Shown here: positions 1 through 12,137 of the stretch, one piece after another
Numbering within the stretch: the first letter of the stretch is position 1
Layout of the letters: every line of letters starts with the position of its first letter
Assembly: GCA_964036295.1 (NCBI GenBank)
Contig: OZ038463.1
Coordinates: forward strand, 32,441,295-32,505,294
Direction of reading: 5' to 3'
Origin: Plumapathes pennacea
Taxonomy: Eukaryota; Cnidaria; Anthozoa; Antipatharia; Myriopathidae
Length of the DNA stretch: 64,000 bases
Notes under the pieces: generated by a model
Told to the model about the DNA's origin: nothing
Databases searched by the model: none
Seen by the model: only the letters and a program-made list of their open reading frames with translations
Translations under genes and position numbers: made by a program

Positions 1-646
1 TCTACGAGCAACTTTCGGATTGATAAGAAAAAAAATAAAAACATAACTAATGAAAAAAACTAAACGCGGCTAGCAATTAAAGGCTCTTTTTCCACGAAGA
101 ATATACTTATTGTGAATGACATCTTATACTTACTGTGAATGAATAATATACTTATTGTGAATGACTAACGCCGCCGCCACCGCGAGCCACACTGTCAATC
201 AATTAATCAGAATTACAGTAAGTTGGATCATTACAAAATTCGAAACATTTATAAGCGAGCTCATGCATTTGCAAAGAATCAATTTATGATTGGCCTTCTT
301 TCTTTACTGATTTTTTTTAGTAAAAGCTGTTTTAGCGTTTTCGAATCAAACCGACAAAACTTTCGATTCTTGTTTCCGTTTTCAAATTAACCCATATCGT
401 ACTCCAACTTTAGTTTGCTTGAAAACGATAATATCAGATCTATATTGTGCAGTTTAAGACCTTCACAACGATATATAATACGTGTATGTACGTTAAATGT
501 TAACGCTACAATGTTTTTTTTTTCCGAGAGAGACTCGCGAAACTTTATCGAATTTTTTTAGTTTATTTGTGTCCATGCGTGGCAAGGTCAAGGCTGCCTT
601 TCAGTTGAAGTCAAACGGCTCTTGTGTACTACATCACATTCTTGAT
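1..646. other. AT-rich stretch without a recognised gene
   Basis: No coding exon recognised on either strand. It holds three imperfect tandem copies of a unit like atacttattgtgaatga near positions 100-165. The missing 5' exons of choline dehydrogenase were looked for here (a GxGxxG dinucleotide-binding motif) and not found. Confidence 0.5.
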
Positions 647-1150
647 TTAACTGTACGTCATCGCGTCGTGCGCATAACTCAATGCCTCGCGTAGCGTGAA
701 CAAATGAACGCCATGGCCGTCACAAGTCTCTTTTTCGAGTTCTTCGCAAATGGCATTTCTCCTTTTCAAAATAATCTTTTTAAACGTACCTTGGGACATG
801 GAAGACTCGAGTTGATCGAGAACGCACGAGGTATCGCTATCTCTTGCTGTTTTCCACGAGGAACTTGTTGAAAACGCCGACCGTTCGTGAAATCGCTTCG
901 CGGTAGATGCAGTTGAACTTCTTTCCAGTGTTCCGCCTGTAGTGCAACTGGGCTCGGCGACTTCGACAGATGCTGGGTTTGAGTGGCGACGGCATTGTGA
1001 AGGCGATAAAAATACAGAGGGAGAACTGGGGGAACTTTCTGCTTGTTTGGCAGATACCGGCTCCACTTCATTGCTTGCGCTTGGACCGCAGCAAATAATC
1101 CTCAATAAGAAACGCAGTGAACGGTTTGGCACACCACCCTCGAGCGCCAT
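647..1150 (-). CDS. Putative first coding exon of an unrecognised minus-strand gene
   Basis: An open frame of up to 167 codons starts at an ATG in a strong context (caagATGGcg, start at 1150) and runs leftward. The protein begins MALEGGVPNRSLRFLL, has a Ser-rich middle, then a charged, helix-like part (TFKKIILKRRNAICEELEKE, about residues 117-136). A possible donor (GTACAG) lies shortly before the in-frame stop, so the exon may end a few codons earlier and the gene continue beyond the left edge of the window. I do not recognise the family. Against it: no second exon can be checked, and it would sit just upstream of, or nested inside, the choline dehydrogenase gene on the other strand. Confidence 0.35.
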   Translation of the reverse strand: MALEGGVPNRSLRFLLRIICCGPSASNEVEPVSAKQAESSPSSPSVFLSPSQCRRHSNPASVEVAEPSCTTGGTLERSSTASTAKRFHERSAFSTSSSWKTARDSDTSCVLDQLESSMSQGTFKKIILKRRNAICEELEKETCDGHGVHLFTLREALSYAHDAMTYS

Positions 1151-1423
1151 CTTGCTAGCGAATGGCCTTCGTTACAATTTAGTTTCAACTGCTATTTTTG
1201 GTAAACAATTAACGGAGTACAAACCCAGATTTGTTTCCTTGGGAACAAATTGTATTTCATTTTCACAACAGAATTCTCCATGGCAACGTTTTTCACTGTT
1301 TTGCGATCCTCGAACGAAGGTCGGGACCAATTAATAAAACGTTTTTAAAAATCTTAAAATATAGATACATTATTTATTAAAAGGTCAAAGACGAAGACTA
1401 AGGTCCCGTTTACTTCTTTCCAG

Positions 1424-4158
1424 GTCCTGATGATTACCGCGGCGGAGACGGCCTCTTACATGTTTCACGTGGTAAGTCCCAGAATCCTCTACACCAAGCA
1501 TTTATTGATGCGGGGGTGCAAGCAGGCTATCCCTTCACCGATGACGTAAACGGCTGCCAACAAGAAGGTTTTGGCTGGATGGACATGACCATTAGCGGGG
1601 GAAAACGATGGAATTTGGCAAGGGCTTATTTGAAGCCGGCACAACATAGGACTAACCTTACCATTGAAACAAGAGCGTTTACCCACAAGGTCATCTTTGA
1701 CAAGAACCGCGCCATCGGCGTGGAGTATGAAAAGGGAGGAACAGTTGTGAGGGCTGGGGCGACTAAGGAGGTGATTTTATGCGCAGGAGCGGTTAACTCT
1801 CCCCAGCTTCTGATGCTCTCTGGCGTCGGAGATGCGGATCACTTAAAGGAACTGGGAATTACTACTGTCGCGCATGTGCCGGGTGTTGGTCAAAATCTTC
1901 AGGATCATATACAGGTGTACATTCATTATGTAAGTGAAACTCCAGAACTTAACACGTCTACCTTGAAGTGAGATTCTACCATTAACTATTAAAGAGGTCA
2001 ACTACCAATCAGGGTGGGTGTTCAAAGCTCGATTGAAGGGATCTTCCACTAAGGCTGAACGTGATTTGTGCTCTAATAGCTGTGTTAGTTTTCTATTAAT
2101 TGTACACTGGATGTCATTTATGGGCCGCTTAAAAAACTCACTTGAATTTCCCTGGCGCCGCCATCTTTGATCGTATGACGTAAAGCGTTACCTGTACTGT
2201 TACAGAACCGTTATTAGGCCGCAAACTGCAGAAATTCCCAAATCACGTTTGCCGTAATTTTGTCACGTTTTTGGCGACTTTAGGGAGAAAGGGGTAACTC
2301 AAACACCGCAGCAAAAAGCTGCTGTATTTTCAGAATTTGCTACCTAAAGCAAAATGTTACGTGAGTCATAATGTGATGCAGCAATTTTATACTGCCCATT
2401 GTTTATGACAAAACAGTCGACCGCGTGACGCCGTAAAAAGTTACTCGAGCCATAAATGACAGCCGGTGTGTAATTTACCTAAGCCTAATCATAAAAAACC
2501 ATCGCAGCCGCTGCAAATATATTTAGATATCAGTTTGAAAGCACTCTCATTGTTTGTCTATTAGTAGAGGATCCAAGGTTATCCAGGCGCAGTCGAAACT
2601 TGTCGTAATCGACGTAGTTTGGACGGCTGGACCTTGTGAGACTTTTTCCACGTTTCTTTTCGTTTCGCTGTGTCTTTTCAGGAGTGCAAACAACCCGTCA
2701 CTTATACAAGCACGTTGAAGTTGCACAATAAGATCATCGCGGGTTTGCAGTGGTTTTTGTTTAAGTCAGGCCCGTGTACGTCGTCTCATCTCGAAACGGG
2801 AGCTTTCATTAAGTGCTCTCCTCAATCGCCTCACCCCGACGCTATGTTCCAGTTTATCCCGGTTTTTATTGGTGACGTGGAGGGGGCTGGCGCTATTCAA
2901 CATGGATATCAGGTGGGACTTTGCGTTAAGAATATTATACCTCACGAAATCACATAGTGAAAGACTTTGCTATTTGTACGTTTACTGATTTGGCGCGGTT
3001 TGCCGAGTTGCTGTGAAACACGCCAAAGAAAAAAGAATCATGATGCAGCCTACCGTTTGTCGTTTACGTGCATGCGCACATTGAACACCCCATGCGCGTC
3101 CCCTTAATTACGTATTCGTGTTTCTCCTTCATTGGTTGCTTTACAGCTGTGCGTGTCAGTGATGCGGCCGACCAGTCGAGGTTACCTCCAGTTAAAGTCA
3201 TGTCATCCAAGAGATCATCCCATAATTCAACCGCGCTATCTGTCTACTGAACATGACCGGCGCATGCTCAAGGCTGCTCTCAAAGCAGGACGGGAAGTCA
3301 TGGGGCAGAAAGCGTTTGATCCGTACAGAAAACAAGAGTTAACTCCAGGTAAGGAGAAATATGTTTCTAATTTTTCGATTGGTTGAATTCTATTGATAGT
3401 CTTCACTCCAGAAGTTCTTTGATCAAGGATGAAAATATCTGCCGACTATTTTCTCATCTTGTTCGAATCGGAAATCATTGCCACGGCCAATCAGTAACCG
3501 AAAATCATAATTTAAGAACAAATCCCATATGCCTTTGCGTTATGACGCCATGTTGGATAGGAAAGAAATATCGTTGATCAGTTTGTATCTGTTCTAATCC
3601 GAGAAATGTACTCAAGACAAGTGAAAAAGAGTTCGTCAATTATGAGTTGTTGTTTGAGAAAATGTGGCGCTTGGAGGGACACTGGTCAACGCCATCGAAA
3701 CTTCTTTGAACTTGTGGATCGAACGCAGTCATCTCTTCGCGGTGTGCAAATGCTCGCAAAGGGTCACGGTTACCCATAAGTCTGTAAGGCCCCTATTTCA
3801 GATCACCGGCTCTCGAATGCGATTGGGTGTGCAACATAAAGCAACAATTATGGTGATAGTCTTTTAACTTAAAAGTTTGGTTTAACCAACAGGAGACGAC
3901 TTTCGGTCAGATAAAGATCTTGATGCATTCATTCGTAACGCTGCCAAAACAGATTATCACCCGTCATGCACGTGCAAGATGGGCTCCGAAGATGACCCGA
4001 CGGCTGTCGTGGACAACGAAACTCGGGTCGTTGGCGTCCAGAATCTCCGAGTCGTGGATGCGTCTATTATGCCAAGTTTAGTGAGTGGAAATATTAATGG
4101 GCCCACAGTCATGATAGCTGAGAAGGCAGCGGATATCCTCCTGGGAAATGCGTCATGA
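1424..4158 (+). CDS. CHDH: Choline dehydrogenase, GMC oxidoreductase (5'-partial, last 4 exons)
   Basis: The FAD-dependent mitochondrial enzyme oxidises choline to betaine aldehyde, the first step to the osmolyte and methyl donor glycine betaine. Exons: 1424-1929, 2682-2912, 3147-3348 and 3893-4158, with GT-AG introns and consistent phases (0, 0, 1). About 401 residues are visible. They include the CHDH-like stretch [15 protein letters not shown], the GMC signature [29 protein letters not shown], the C-terminal catalytic segment [10 protein letters not shown], and [19 protein letters not shown] with the partner Asn. The first visible exon enters in phase 1 and aligns near residue 190 of the human protein. 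The FAD-binding N-terminus (GxGxxG) and the mitochondrial presequence are therefore absent, either upstream of the window or lost. Exon 1 stops at the gtaagt donor after HY; reading through adds an out-of-family tail. A polyadenylation signal follows. Confidence 0.93.
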
Positions 4159-4386
4159 ATCATGTTGCAAGAACTAATGGGGGATTTAGGCACACGTTTG
4201 GGGAAAATTGCGGGCGCTTTCCATTCGACCATCAGTCATTCCGGAATTTCGAAACAAGAGGACAACCTTGCGAAGTTGTGCACATTTCCAAAAATGTTAT
4301 ACCGATATTCTTTTTAACCAGAAAAGTTTTAACCAATTTTCAATTCTTGGTCGAATGGAACGGTTTGCACCGCCGCACTTTTACAA

Positions 4387-4392
4387 TAAATT
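4387..4392 (+). terminator. Polyadenylation signal AATAAA, choline dehydrogenase
   Basis: AATAAA lies 229 bp after the CHDH stop codon, before the next gene starts at 4691. Confidence 0.5.
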
Positions 4393-4690
4393 TGTCGGAT
4401 TTTGTAACAAAAATCTGTCGCACTTTGTAATAACCCATCGTCGCATTTAGTAACAAACTCCTTAAAAAGGTTGATTTGGTGCCGTTTTGGGTCACTGTCT
4501 GATTGCGCGGTGATGACGTCACAAGTCACGGACTTACAGTTCCTCAACTAGTTCCCAGTCTATGGAAATGGTTTAGTCCCCAGGCCCTCCGTATTAGTTC
4601 CCAGTCCCTGAGTGGCCAAAAGAGGGACGAACCTCAAAATCAGAACGGGAAAGTTTAGTGTAACTAAACGACGTTTTTCACTTTCGATCG

Positions 4691-7600
4691 ATGGGACAAC
4701 AATATAGCTTTGCCATGAAAGTTCTCCAGGATAATGCACTTGTATTAAAGGACTTAACATTGCTGAAACACGACGGCCTAGAAGGTAGGAAGAATGATTT
4801 GCTTCAATGTTGTGATGAGGCTTGGCGCCATTACTATTAAAAAGTCTGGCACTCATCGACTGATTTTTGTCTTCCCTCGAAACAGATGCTGTCAAACAGC
4901 TGAATAGAATGTAAGTAGAAGGCTTAATTAAGGGTCGAAACCTCAAGTCGCACACAGTCGGTGTATTTCATGGTCGTTGTGTCGATCATTGGTGGACGCA
5001 GCCGATAATCAGTGTGCTAAACTCATTTATTTTATCACAAATTATTTTAAAAAGGCTGTGGAGCTTTTGTGATGTTATTCCATTTGTTACTCTGTGTCTC
5101 ACGCGGGACAAACTGTGTATCAGCACAAACGACAAAATTAACACACTCGTCAGAAACATGCATTTTCATAAATAATTTACGTATTAACACAAACATTTGT
5201 AAACAATTTGCAATGCATCGATCCATATTCCTTTTTACACTGAACCCCTTTGTTCTTTCATTATATCAACAGCCGATTTGTTTCTTTTATTCGTAAACCA
5301 ATGTGGTACAAATTGATTGATCGCCATCAGTCCTGATCGCATGAGCTTGACTTTATATAATTTATGTTAATTTGCTGCGGATAGTTCATGGGAATTTGTT
5401 TTTCTATTTTTCAGACTACACACCTTTTCCAAAGGCAAGGGTCATCAGATATTATTTCATGTGAAGGAATTATCAGATGAAACATATTTGTGGAAAGCAA
5501 CAGTGAGAATTTATTGCTTGAAGGTAAAATAATATGCACAATTTATCCTCAACAATTGTTGGATGGGTTGAGCAAAATATTGTGATTTGCCAGTGGTGAG
5601 CAGATCAATAAACTATCTGTGAGACACTGGCAGATCACGACATTTTGTGATAATCAAGTTCAATAAGTGTTTTATCATAGTAAGCTTGTATTTCACAAAT
5701 TATGTGACATAAAATGTGTTGGGAAACGCACATTGCGGTAAAAACATGGTTTCTGTCGCTGTTGTGCAGATGGACTATACATGTGTTTAGTTCAGATGCG
5801 ACACAGGCTAAGTGGTCCATAGTCTCGTAGTGGTGTATATGATATTTATTATATAGACACAAGTGTTTTACTGGAAAATATACCGTGCGTAAAATCCATA
5901 CAAAACTACATCTGGGACCCGAGTGGCATATTTTCCATATCCTCATTAGTGAGGATATCGTTGGCATCATTTCCCGCTTTTGCACGGTTGTTTGTGCAAT
6001 TTCTCGAAATATAATAAAAAGAAAATTACATGGCGGCTTGAAGATATGGATTTTATTTTCTCGTGGTAAAAACAATAGTTTACTCACTCACGAAGTGCTC
6101 ATTCATAAAATATTGTTTTTACCACTTGAAAATATAATTCATATCTTTGTGCCATCGTGTAATATCCTCTATATCTAGTGAGAAAAAATATTAAAGTTGA
6201 TCACTCTAATAGCTGTTATATTGCAGTTGAGCCTGCAGTCCAATATTCTTCTGTTTTTCGAAACATGCAAATGAGTCTTTTGGGTCAATACAATGCTGAA
6301 ATGACCCATTCACCTTGTTTGTATGTCAAACTGCTGACATCTGCAATAACAGCTATTGGGAGTGGAAGCTGGCCAAATTTTCATCTACAAACAGTACAAT
6401 GAAGTTGCAGGTTAAGCATTCTCAAGTACTTAAACTCAGTCTTATTCCTGTTGTACAAAAACATATTCTGATTTCTATAGGTTGAAAGTGAAACTGGCTC
6501 TGTCCTGACAAAGAGAGTTCTGGACTTGAGACAGTTCTGTAAACTTCACAGAGATATCATCAAACAAGTACGGTCTACATGCACATCGGAGGAGGAGGGC
6601 TGGGAAACTGTTGATTGCAATGGAGAGGTAACTGAGGAATGAGCATTGGTCTGTGTTAATGGCACCTTACAAAGTCTTACTCCCTGCCCTTTCTCTCTCA
6701 ATCCTTCCTTTCCTTCTTCCTTCTTCTATCCCTCCATTTTCTTTTTCTTCTTCTTCTGTCCATCCCCCTGTTTCTGTTTTTCTTCCCAATCCCTCCCTGC
6801 CTTTCCTGCTTTGTTTATCACCTCAATCTTCATGTTTCCTGACCATGGTCGACAATGGTGAGATGTGTTTCCTGACCATGGTCGACAATGGTCAGACATG
6901 ATTTCTGACCATGGTTGACCATCATCAGATAGATTTCCTGACTATGGTGAGTTTGCCCATGTTGAGATATGCTTTCTGACCAAGGTTGACCATTGTCAGA
7001 TACATGTATGTTTCACCATGGATGACCATGGAAGACTTGATCCCTGACCATAGTCAACCATGGTCAGCCATGTTTCCTGACCCAGGTCAGAGACGTGATG
7101 TCTGTCCATGGTTGCCAATGGTCAAACATCTTCACTGACCATGGTCGACCATGGACCGACATGATTTCTGACCACGGTGGACCATGGTTGACTATGGTGA
7201 CTTCATCATGCATGTGAGCATCCAATATTACACTGAGGAAGTTAAAATCTTCTACACTCTAGCAATTAGTCCTTTGCATAATTTAATATTGTTGTTCACT
7301 GCTTCAGTCCTGTGGTACAATTTCCCTGGAAGAAGCAAGGGAGAGTCTTACAGCATCTATGATAATCACAAGGTATTGGCCTATGACAACAATGCTTTGC
7401 TTATTTTAGGGACACCGCAGAATATGTTTTTTGGCCGTGAGGTTGGCTTATCTTTGAGTCAGTGGTCATTGCACAAAACAGTGGATTCAGGTGCAGATTT
7501 TTTGGTTCAGTGTAATGCACCAGTCAATTGATTGGTCAGTCAAGCGATCCCACCCAATATTCCGAGGAATACTTTTCCCAAACTTTCTTTGTCAAGCAAA

Positions 7601-8854
7601 CTTATGCCCCTGAGAGCTCTTGTTGCAGTTCTGGGAAAAAGTCAGGTTTGGGATCAAATTGTAGAAATTTGTGCTTTTTTCAGGGTTGATGCTGCTACGA
7701 GTAAGACTGATGAGGACAGCAGGGATGAATGCTGCATTTGCATGGACCAAAAGGCAGAGGCCATTCTCTCGTGTGTTCACAGCTTCTGCAAGGATTGCAT
7801 TGAGAAATGGTGAGTTGGAGCCTCGTGAAAACTTCGCAAGGCACTCTTCCACGGAAACACCAGCCCCCCCAGGGGGGTGCGACGGAGGTCAGATTTTTGA
7901 ACCCAGAAAAGGACCAACGGCACAGAACGTAAACCCCTTCGCACCCCACCCCCGCCCAAAAAAGATTTTTGCTCCGCATAGAAAAATAGTTTAAAAACAT
8001 CAAGAGAGTGCGAAATAGTTCATGTGTCCATCTTTATTCGTTCATCATGCATCTGTCACGTATATAATTTGCATACTTTTGTAATTGAGTGACATGATCT
8101 CGTGAATTAACCCCTATATAACACAGGTGCAGGTAGTATAAGCTGGAGAAGGAAATTGTAACAATTGTTTGACATAAATTCAAGAACCTAGGGCATGCTT
8201 TTCATCAACCTAAAAAAAGTCCAGTCAAAATCTTTCGACCCAAAAAAGTTCCACCCGAAATTTTCTAAGGTAAGAAAGGACCAAAAATCGCAATTTCAAA
8301 CCCACCGTCGCACCTAACTGTAAACCGCCATTTTCTTGGTGACATCCCCGTCACTAATGTACCTGAGTACCCCCCACCCTCCCCTCCCCCCCTGCTCCCC
8401 TGGCACCGGCCCATGCACCATTTAACATCTTCACGCAGTTTTTTGACCAGCATGCGCAAAACAGACAATACGCAAACACTGGCGGGTGAACCTTCTATGT
8501 TTCGATACAATCCTGGATTACCCAGAATCCAGCATGAGTCGACAACACGTCAGATTTGGTCTTGAATGCATTAAATTCCAGTCTACACGAAGTGCGCACC
8601 TTTCTTTGGGTTGGACGACTTCTCTCGTTGCCAACTTGACCTATGCTCTGTCCGTATAGTATGATCACGTGTTGCCAACCTGTTTGCAAATATCCGTTTC
8701 TTTCAGGAGTGATGTGCAGAGGACTTGCCCAGTTTGCCGAAACGCTCTCAAGGGATCGAAGACAGAAGTTTGGGAGGTCCCAGAGGCCCCCAGTAATGTG
8801 GAGATTGGCCAGTTTGTGATGGGACTTGCTGAGGGCGCAGGCGCACCCACGTGA
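4691..8854 (+). CDS. RNF141: RING finger protein 141-like E3 ubiquitin ligase, complete (7 exons, 237 aa)
   Basis: Exons: 4691-4784, 4886-4910 (a 25-nt microexon), 5415-5523, 6481-6627, 7308-7372, 7684-7809 and 8707-8854. All introns are GT-AG and phases match throughout. The protein starts MGQQ, the predicted N-myristoylation start also found in vertebrate RNF141. The middle block [19 protein letters not shown] and [12 protein letters not shown] matches the family's conserved domain. A C-terminal C3HC4 RING (about residues 163-200) has CCIC, CVHSFC, CKDC and CPVC in order, split between exons 6 and 7. The tail [20 protein letters not shown] matches the family C-terminus. Length is close to the human protein (230 aa). 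The expected role is membrane-associated ubiquitin ligation; the substrate is unknown. The second exon is the weakest part of the model, although its frame and the residues VKQLNRI fit the family alignment. Confidence 0.9.
5834..6180 (+). repeat. MITE-like repeat family F2, copy 1 (RNF141 intron 3)
   Basis: A copy of a repeat also present at 18092-18410 and 30450-30705 (both inverted relative to this one). Shared landmarks are tgttttactggaaaatatac, gggacccgagtggcatattt, a 22-bp palindrome around ATCCTCACTAGTGAGGAT, tttcccgcttttgcac, and a gtggtaaaa / tttttaccac inverted pair. No coding capacity. Confidence 0.8.
6835..7200. repeat. Minisatellite of ~33-bp units rich in CCATGG (RNF141 intron 4)
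   Basis: About ten degenerate units of the type ctgaccatggtcgaccatgg followed by tcagacatgattt, with a basic period near 33 bp and some longer units. Each unit is itself nearly palindromic (ACCATGGTCGACCATGGT). Confidence 0.85.
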
Positions 8855-9147
8855 CTGTTCATCCTCCTTACCAGGCTGTTTTCTCCTGCATCACCATGGA
8901 AACGAAACAAGATACAAGAAGAGGGTAAAGAACGGGCGTTCCTTTGCTCAACTCCAGAAACCAAAATTTTCAGAGTAAAACGAACAAAGGTCACCGAAGA
9001 AACGCACAATGAGATAATAGAGAATGACGTTGTTGTCAATATTCTCGTTTGACGGAGAGGTAAATGCACACGATATCACGAGAAAATTAGCTTTCAGTAA
9101 AAGAGGTGATATCTCAATGATCTTGTCCGGGCTTGAGCGCCGGCGAC

Positions 9148-9153
9148 AATAAA
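9148..9153 (+). terminator. Polyadenylation signal AATAAA, RNF141-like gene
   Basis: AATAAA about 294 bp after the RNF141 stop codon. Confidence 0.5.
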
Positions 9154-9285
9154 CTAAATGACACTGTATGTTGTCGAGGTTTATAATAATAATTTGCCTT
9201 TATTGTTTTATGATTTGTACATATTTGAAATTAATAGCCAAAGCCAGAGGCTTATATTGCATAGGCTGGAGGAAAGTCTATAGTG

Positions 9286-9301
9286 AAAAAAAAAAAAAAA
9301 A

Positions 9302-9336
<35 letters not shown>

Positions 9337-9362
9337 AAATAAATAAATAAATAAAATAAAAT
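9286..9362. repeat. A-rich (AAAT)n microsatellite
   Basis: A run of A followed by about 15 AAAT units. A separate run of G (about 9484-9507) follows in the same spacer. Confidence 0.9.
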
Positions 9363-9838
9363 ACTGCTTATATGAAGCTGCAAGGTTTCAGTGGTCACTC
9401 TGATTTAATCTCCAATGCGAGGACGATAATATCGTCCTGCTCTCAGGAAGCTACCAATTTCTCCTTACAGTGTAAAATTGATCGGGGGGGGGGGGGGTGG
9501 GGGGGGGCTAGTATATTAAAAGATTAGATGACAACAGGATGTGTTTTGGTCAACAAAACTCGCATTTAACGTACCACGTGAACAACCATTCATGTACGAC
9601 CCTGGCAAATCCTTTGCCAGAGTCTTGGCTTGGCACACGAAGTCGAACGTTCACCAACGGAAGTGACGTCCAACGGAAGTGACGTCAAGAACGTATTCGC
9701 GGTATCTTGAGTTGCGCATGCAAAACAGTGTTCAACCGTGTCAGTCCTCGATGAAAAAGATAAACAGAGCCGGTTATCATTTGCACTTTACTCCAAAAAT
9801 GAAGTCACGAAATATGCAAAAACGGGGCGCGAAATGTT

Positions 9839-10577
9839 TTAGGCCCCGTCCACACGAAAACGATTTCAAAAGTTTATGTTCTTGTTAAACTGAAAACGGA
9901 ATAAAAGTACTGCGTCCACACGACATCGTTTTCATTTCAGAAGTTTGCGTTTTTCAGTGAGATTATCCGTCCACACGAAAACGAATCTGGCGGGCGCATT
10001 GAAATGTTTGCGTTTTCACCCGTCTACACGTACCGTGTGGCATGAAATTTTCGCGGATTTCCGACGATTCGCGAAAATTAAATCCCGAGGAAAAAAAATC
10101 CGCGAAAATTTACTTCATTTTATACTTAGATTACTGAATTTCAATTAAATTGACTGCAAACGAGATCACAGCCTTCTTTGCAATTGAAACAAAATGAACA
10201 TTGTCTGCGTAACAGCTGTGATAGTGTTGCTATGTACCAGTGCCGAACGTGAAATACCAGACAGAAACTTGTCTGAAATCCGCAAAAATTTGTTCCCAGC
10301 AGTAAAATCTAAAATCTAAAATCTAGATTCGCGAAAATTTCTTCCCGCGAAACGCAAAGAAAAATCAGCAATCCGCGAAATTAAACTCTCGCGAAAATTT
10401 CCTGCCACACGGTATATAGCCTCCTGACAGCAGACCCACGAGCGACTCCCAATCGTTTTCAAAAGTTCCGTTTTCGTGACCGTATTCACCGGAGACGTGT
10501 GGATGGAAGGCTTGTCCGCAAAGAAAAGTTTGCGTTTTCGTAGAAAAACGGATCGGATACTTGTGGACGGGGCCTTA
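9839..10577. mobile_element. MITE-like element with GGCCCCGTCCACA terminal inverted repeats and TTA target duplication
   Basis: The left end TTA-GGCCCCGTCCACACGAAA pairs with the right end TTGTGGACGGGGCC-TTA. A 3-bp TTA duplication is typical of PIF/Harbinger insertions. The same termini occur at 51390-51630. The interior has the repeated phrase cgtccacacgaaaacg and is interrupted by a second element (10031-10414). No transposase coding. Confidence 0.75.
10031..10414. mobile_element. Nested TA-flanked MITE (TACCGTGTGGCA ends)
   Basis: Inserted inside the preceding element. Left end TACCGTGTGGCATGAAATTT and right end AAATTTCCTGCCACACGGTA form terminal inverted repeats with TA at both borders, as expected of Tc1/mariner-type insertion. 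The interior repeats tcgcgaaaattt phrases. Confidence 0.75.
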
Positions 10578-10811
10578 TTTATCCGTTTGGCTACAAGCCT
10601 ACTGCAATTTCCCTATTCCAGTAGTTTTGATGCAATTCAACTTTGCTTTCTCACTGTAAAATCCTCCTACTTCCCCCACCCCACCCAATTGCGCAGCTGA
10701 TAAACTAACATTCTGAACAAGAACGTTTTCAACGTATATCTTTGATAATTTTATCTGCGCCTTTGTGTGGCCTTACACAACGCACGCAATCGGTTTTTAT
10801 GTGACGTCATC

Positions 10812-11051
10812 TAAAGCCTGGTTTCCATATAATCGTCTCTGACGTATGGATCGTCTCTGCATTTCCGGTTGTCTCCGACGCAAGCCGGATAGAACGTGGT
10901 TCTATCGGGACGATCGAGTCGCTTCTGACATAAGGATTGTTTGAAACAATCGCAAGAGTGTTTCCATATAATCGTCCCGATCGTTTGACAAAAAATTCTG
11001 CGACAGAGACGATCCTTAGGTCAGAGACGATTATATGGAAACCAGGCTTAA
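10812..11051. mobile_element. MITE with AGCCTGGTTTCCATATAATC terminal repeats, TAA duplication
   Basis: Left TAA-AGCCTGGTTTCCATATAA and right TTATATGGAAACCAGGCT-TAA are perfect inverted repeats that extend further through atcgtctctgac. The 3-bp TAA duplication suggests a PIF/Harbinger-type origin. Non-coding. Confidence 0.85.
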
Positions 11052-11955
11052 CGCATCAGTGAAAATAATTGGGCGAACGTGTGGAAATGTATCTGGCCGA
11101 AAAGCTGCGCCAGTACTCGAAGTCATATTCTCATTCCCGGCCTTTTACAGCCTCTGTGTCGAGTCCCTGCTGACCATTTATTCATTTGTATTCTTCTGAG
11201 TGTGGGTTGCACTGGTCACACGCCGGTATAGTACTGAACTCGGTTGACTCAGCGCTTGCTCAAGTTCAAAGCTATAAACAGGTTAAGAGAAAACAGTTTG
11301 AGATGTCAGAAGTCTTGTTTTTTAAATTTCCGGCGAGATATCTTGGCGTTGCTTTTTTGCACTATTTTACATACAGCTCCGGACAGTGACATTTTTTTCC
11401 GTGCCCAGGGCTTTCCGGTACTTTTTTTTACATGCATATTGTGTAATTGGATTGAATAAGTCGTATTTTCGTACCATATCCCACATAAAAACTGAAACTA
11501 ACACTCAAAATCTTCGAAGCACAAGTTTGTATGACATTTTAAAAATTAATACGGATCAGTGATTGAAATTAAAAAAAAAAAGAAAAAAAAAAAAAGCCAT
11601 TGGGCTCGTGAAATGTTTCTAACGAAGTCATTGCGGCAATGCAATTAATAATATCAGAAAATTCAAGCATGCACACTCACTTTTAGAATCTCTAAATTGG
11701 ATCCATGTCAGGAAATAAACCTAAACGTGATGGCTGGTTATAATTGGTGATCAGTCAGGGACGAGTAATCAATCTCGTCAAACTTTTAAATATCTGTGTT
11801 CGACAAAACTAAACGCTACGACTGTAGTAATCGAAATATATTGTGCGTGTCAGACTACGAGGCAAAAGCGCTGGCGAATGTTTGTTTTGAATATGTCTCG
11901 AAACTGTCAGTTTCCATGGACATCTATGATGTCATAGTTTAGCTTCCTGTCACAG

Positions 11956-11963
11956 TATAAAAA
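11956..11963 (+). promoter_or_regulatory. TATA-like box upstream of the 211-aa gene
   Basis: TATAAAAA in the context cacagtataaaaacct, 182 bp upstream of the proposed ATG at 12138, compatible with a short 5' UTR. Confidence 0.4.
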
Positions 11964-12137
11964 CCTAAAATCAAAGAATTGCGACAGAAAAGAAATGCAA
12001 ACCTACACGAGGTGTTCTACGTCCTACTGCGTTTTGTACCTTTTTGGTCAAAGTTGGGAATATTATTTCTGAAACGCCATATCTGCTTACACTCGATCTC
12101 AATTCTGGCGGGCGGTACGAAAGAAAAGCAGTGTGAT

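Noticed and set aside
1930-1971. Extension of CHDH exon 1 to the stop after ...NTSTLK
   Set aside because: A perfect gtaagt donor lies at 1930, and the next exon (2682) continues in phase with residues matching the family. The read-through tail does not match, and its resemblance to TSTLK in the next exon looks accidental.
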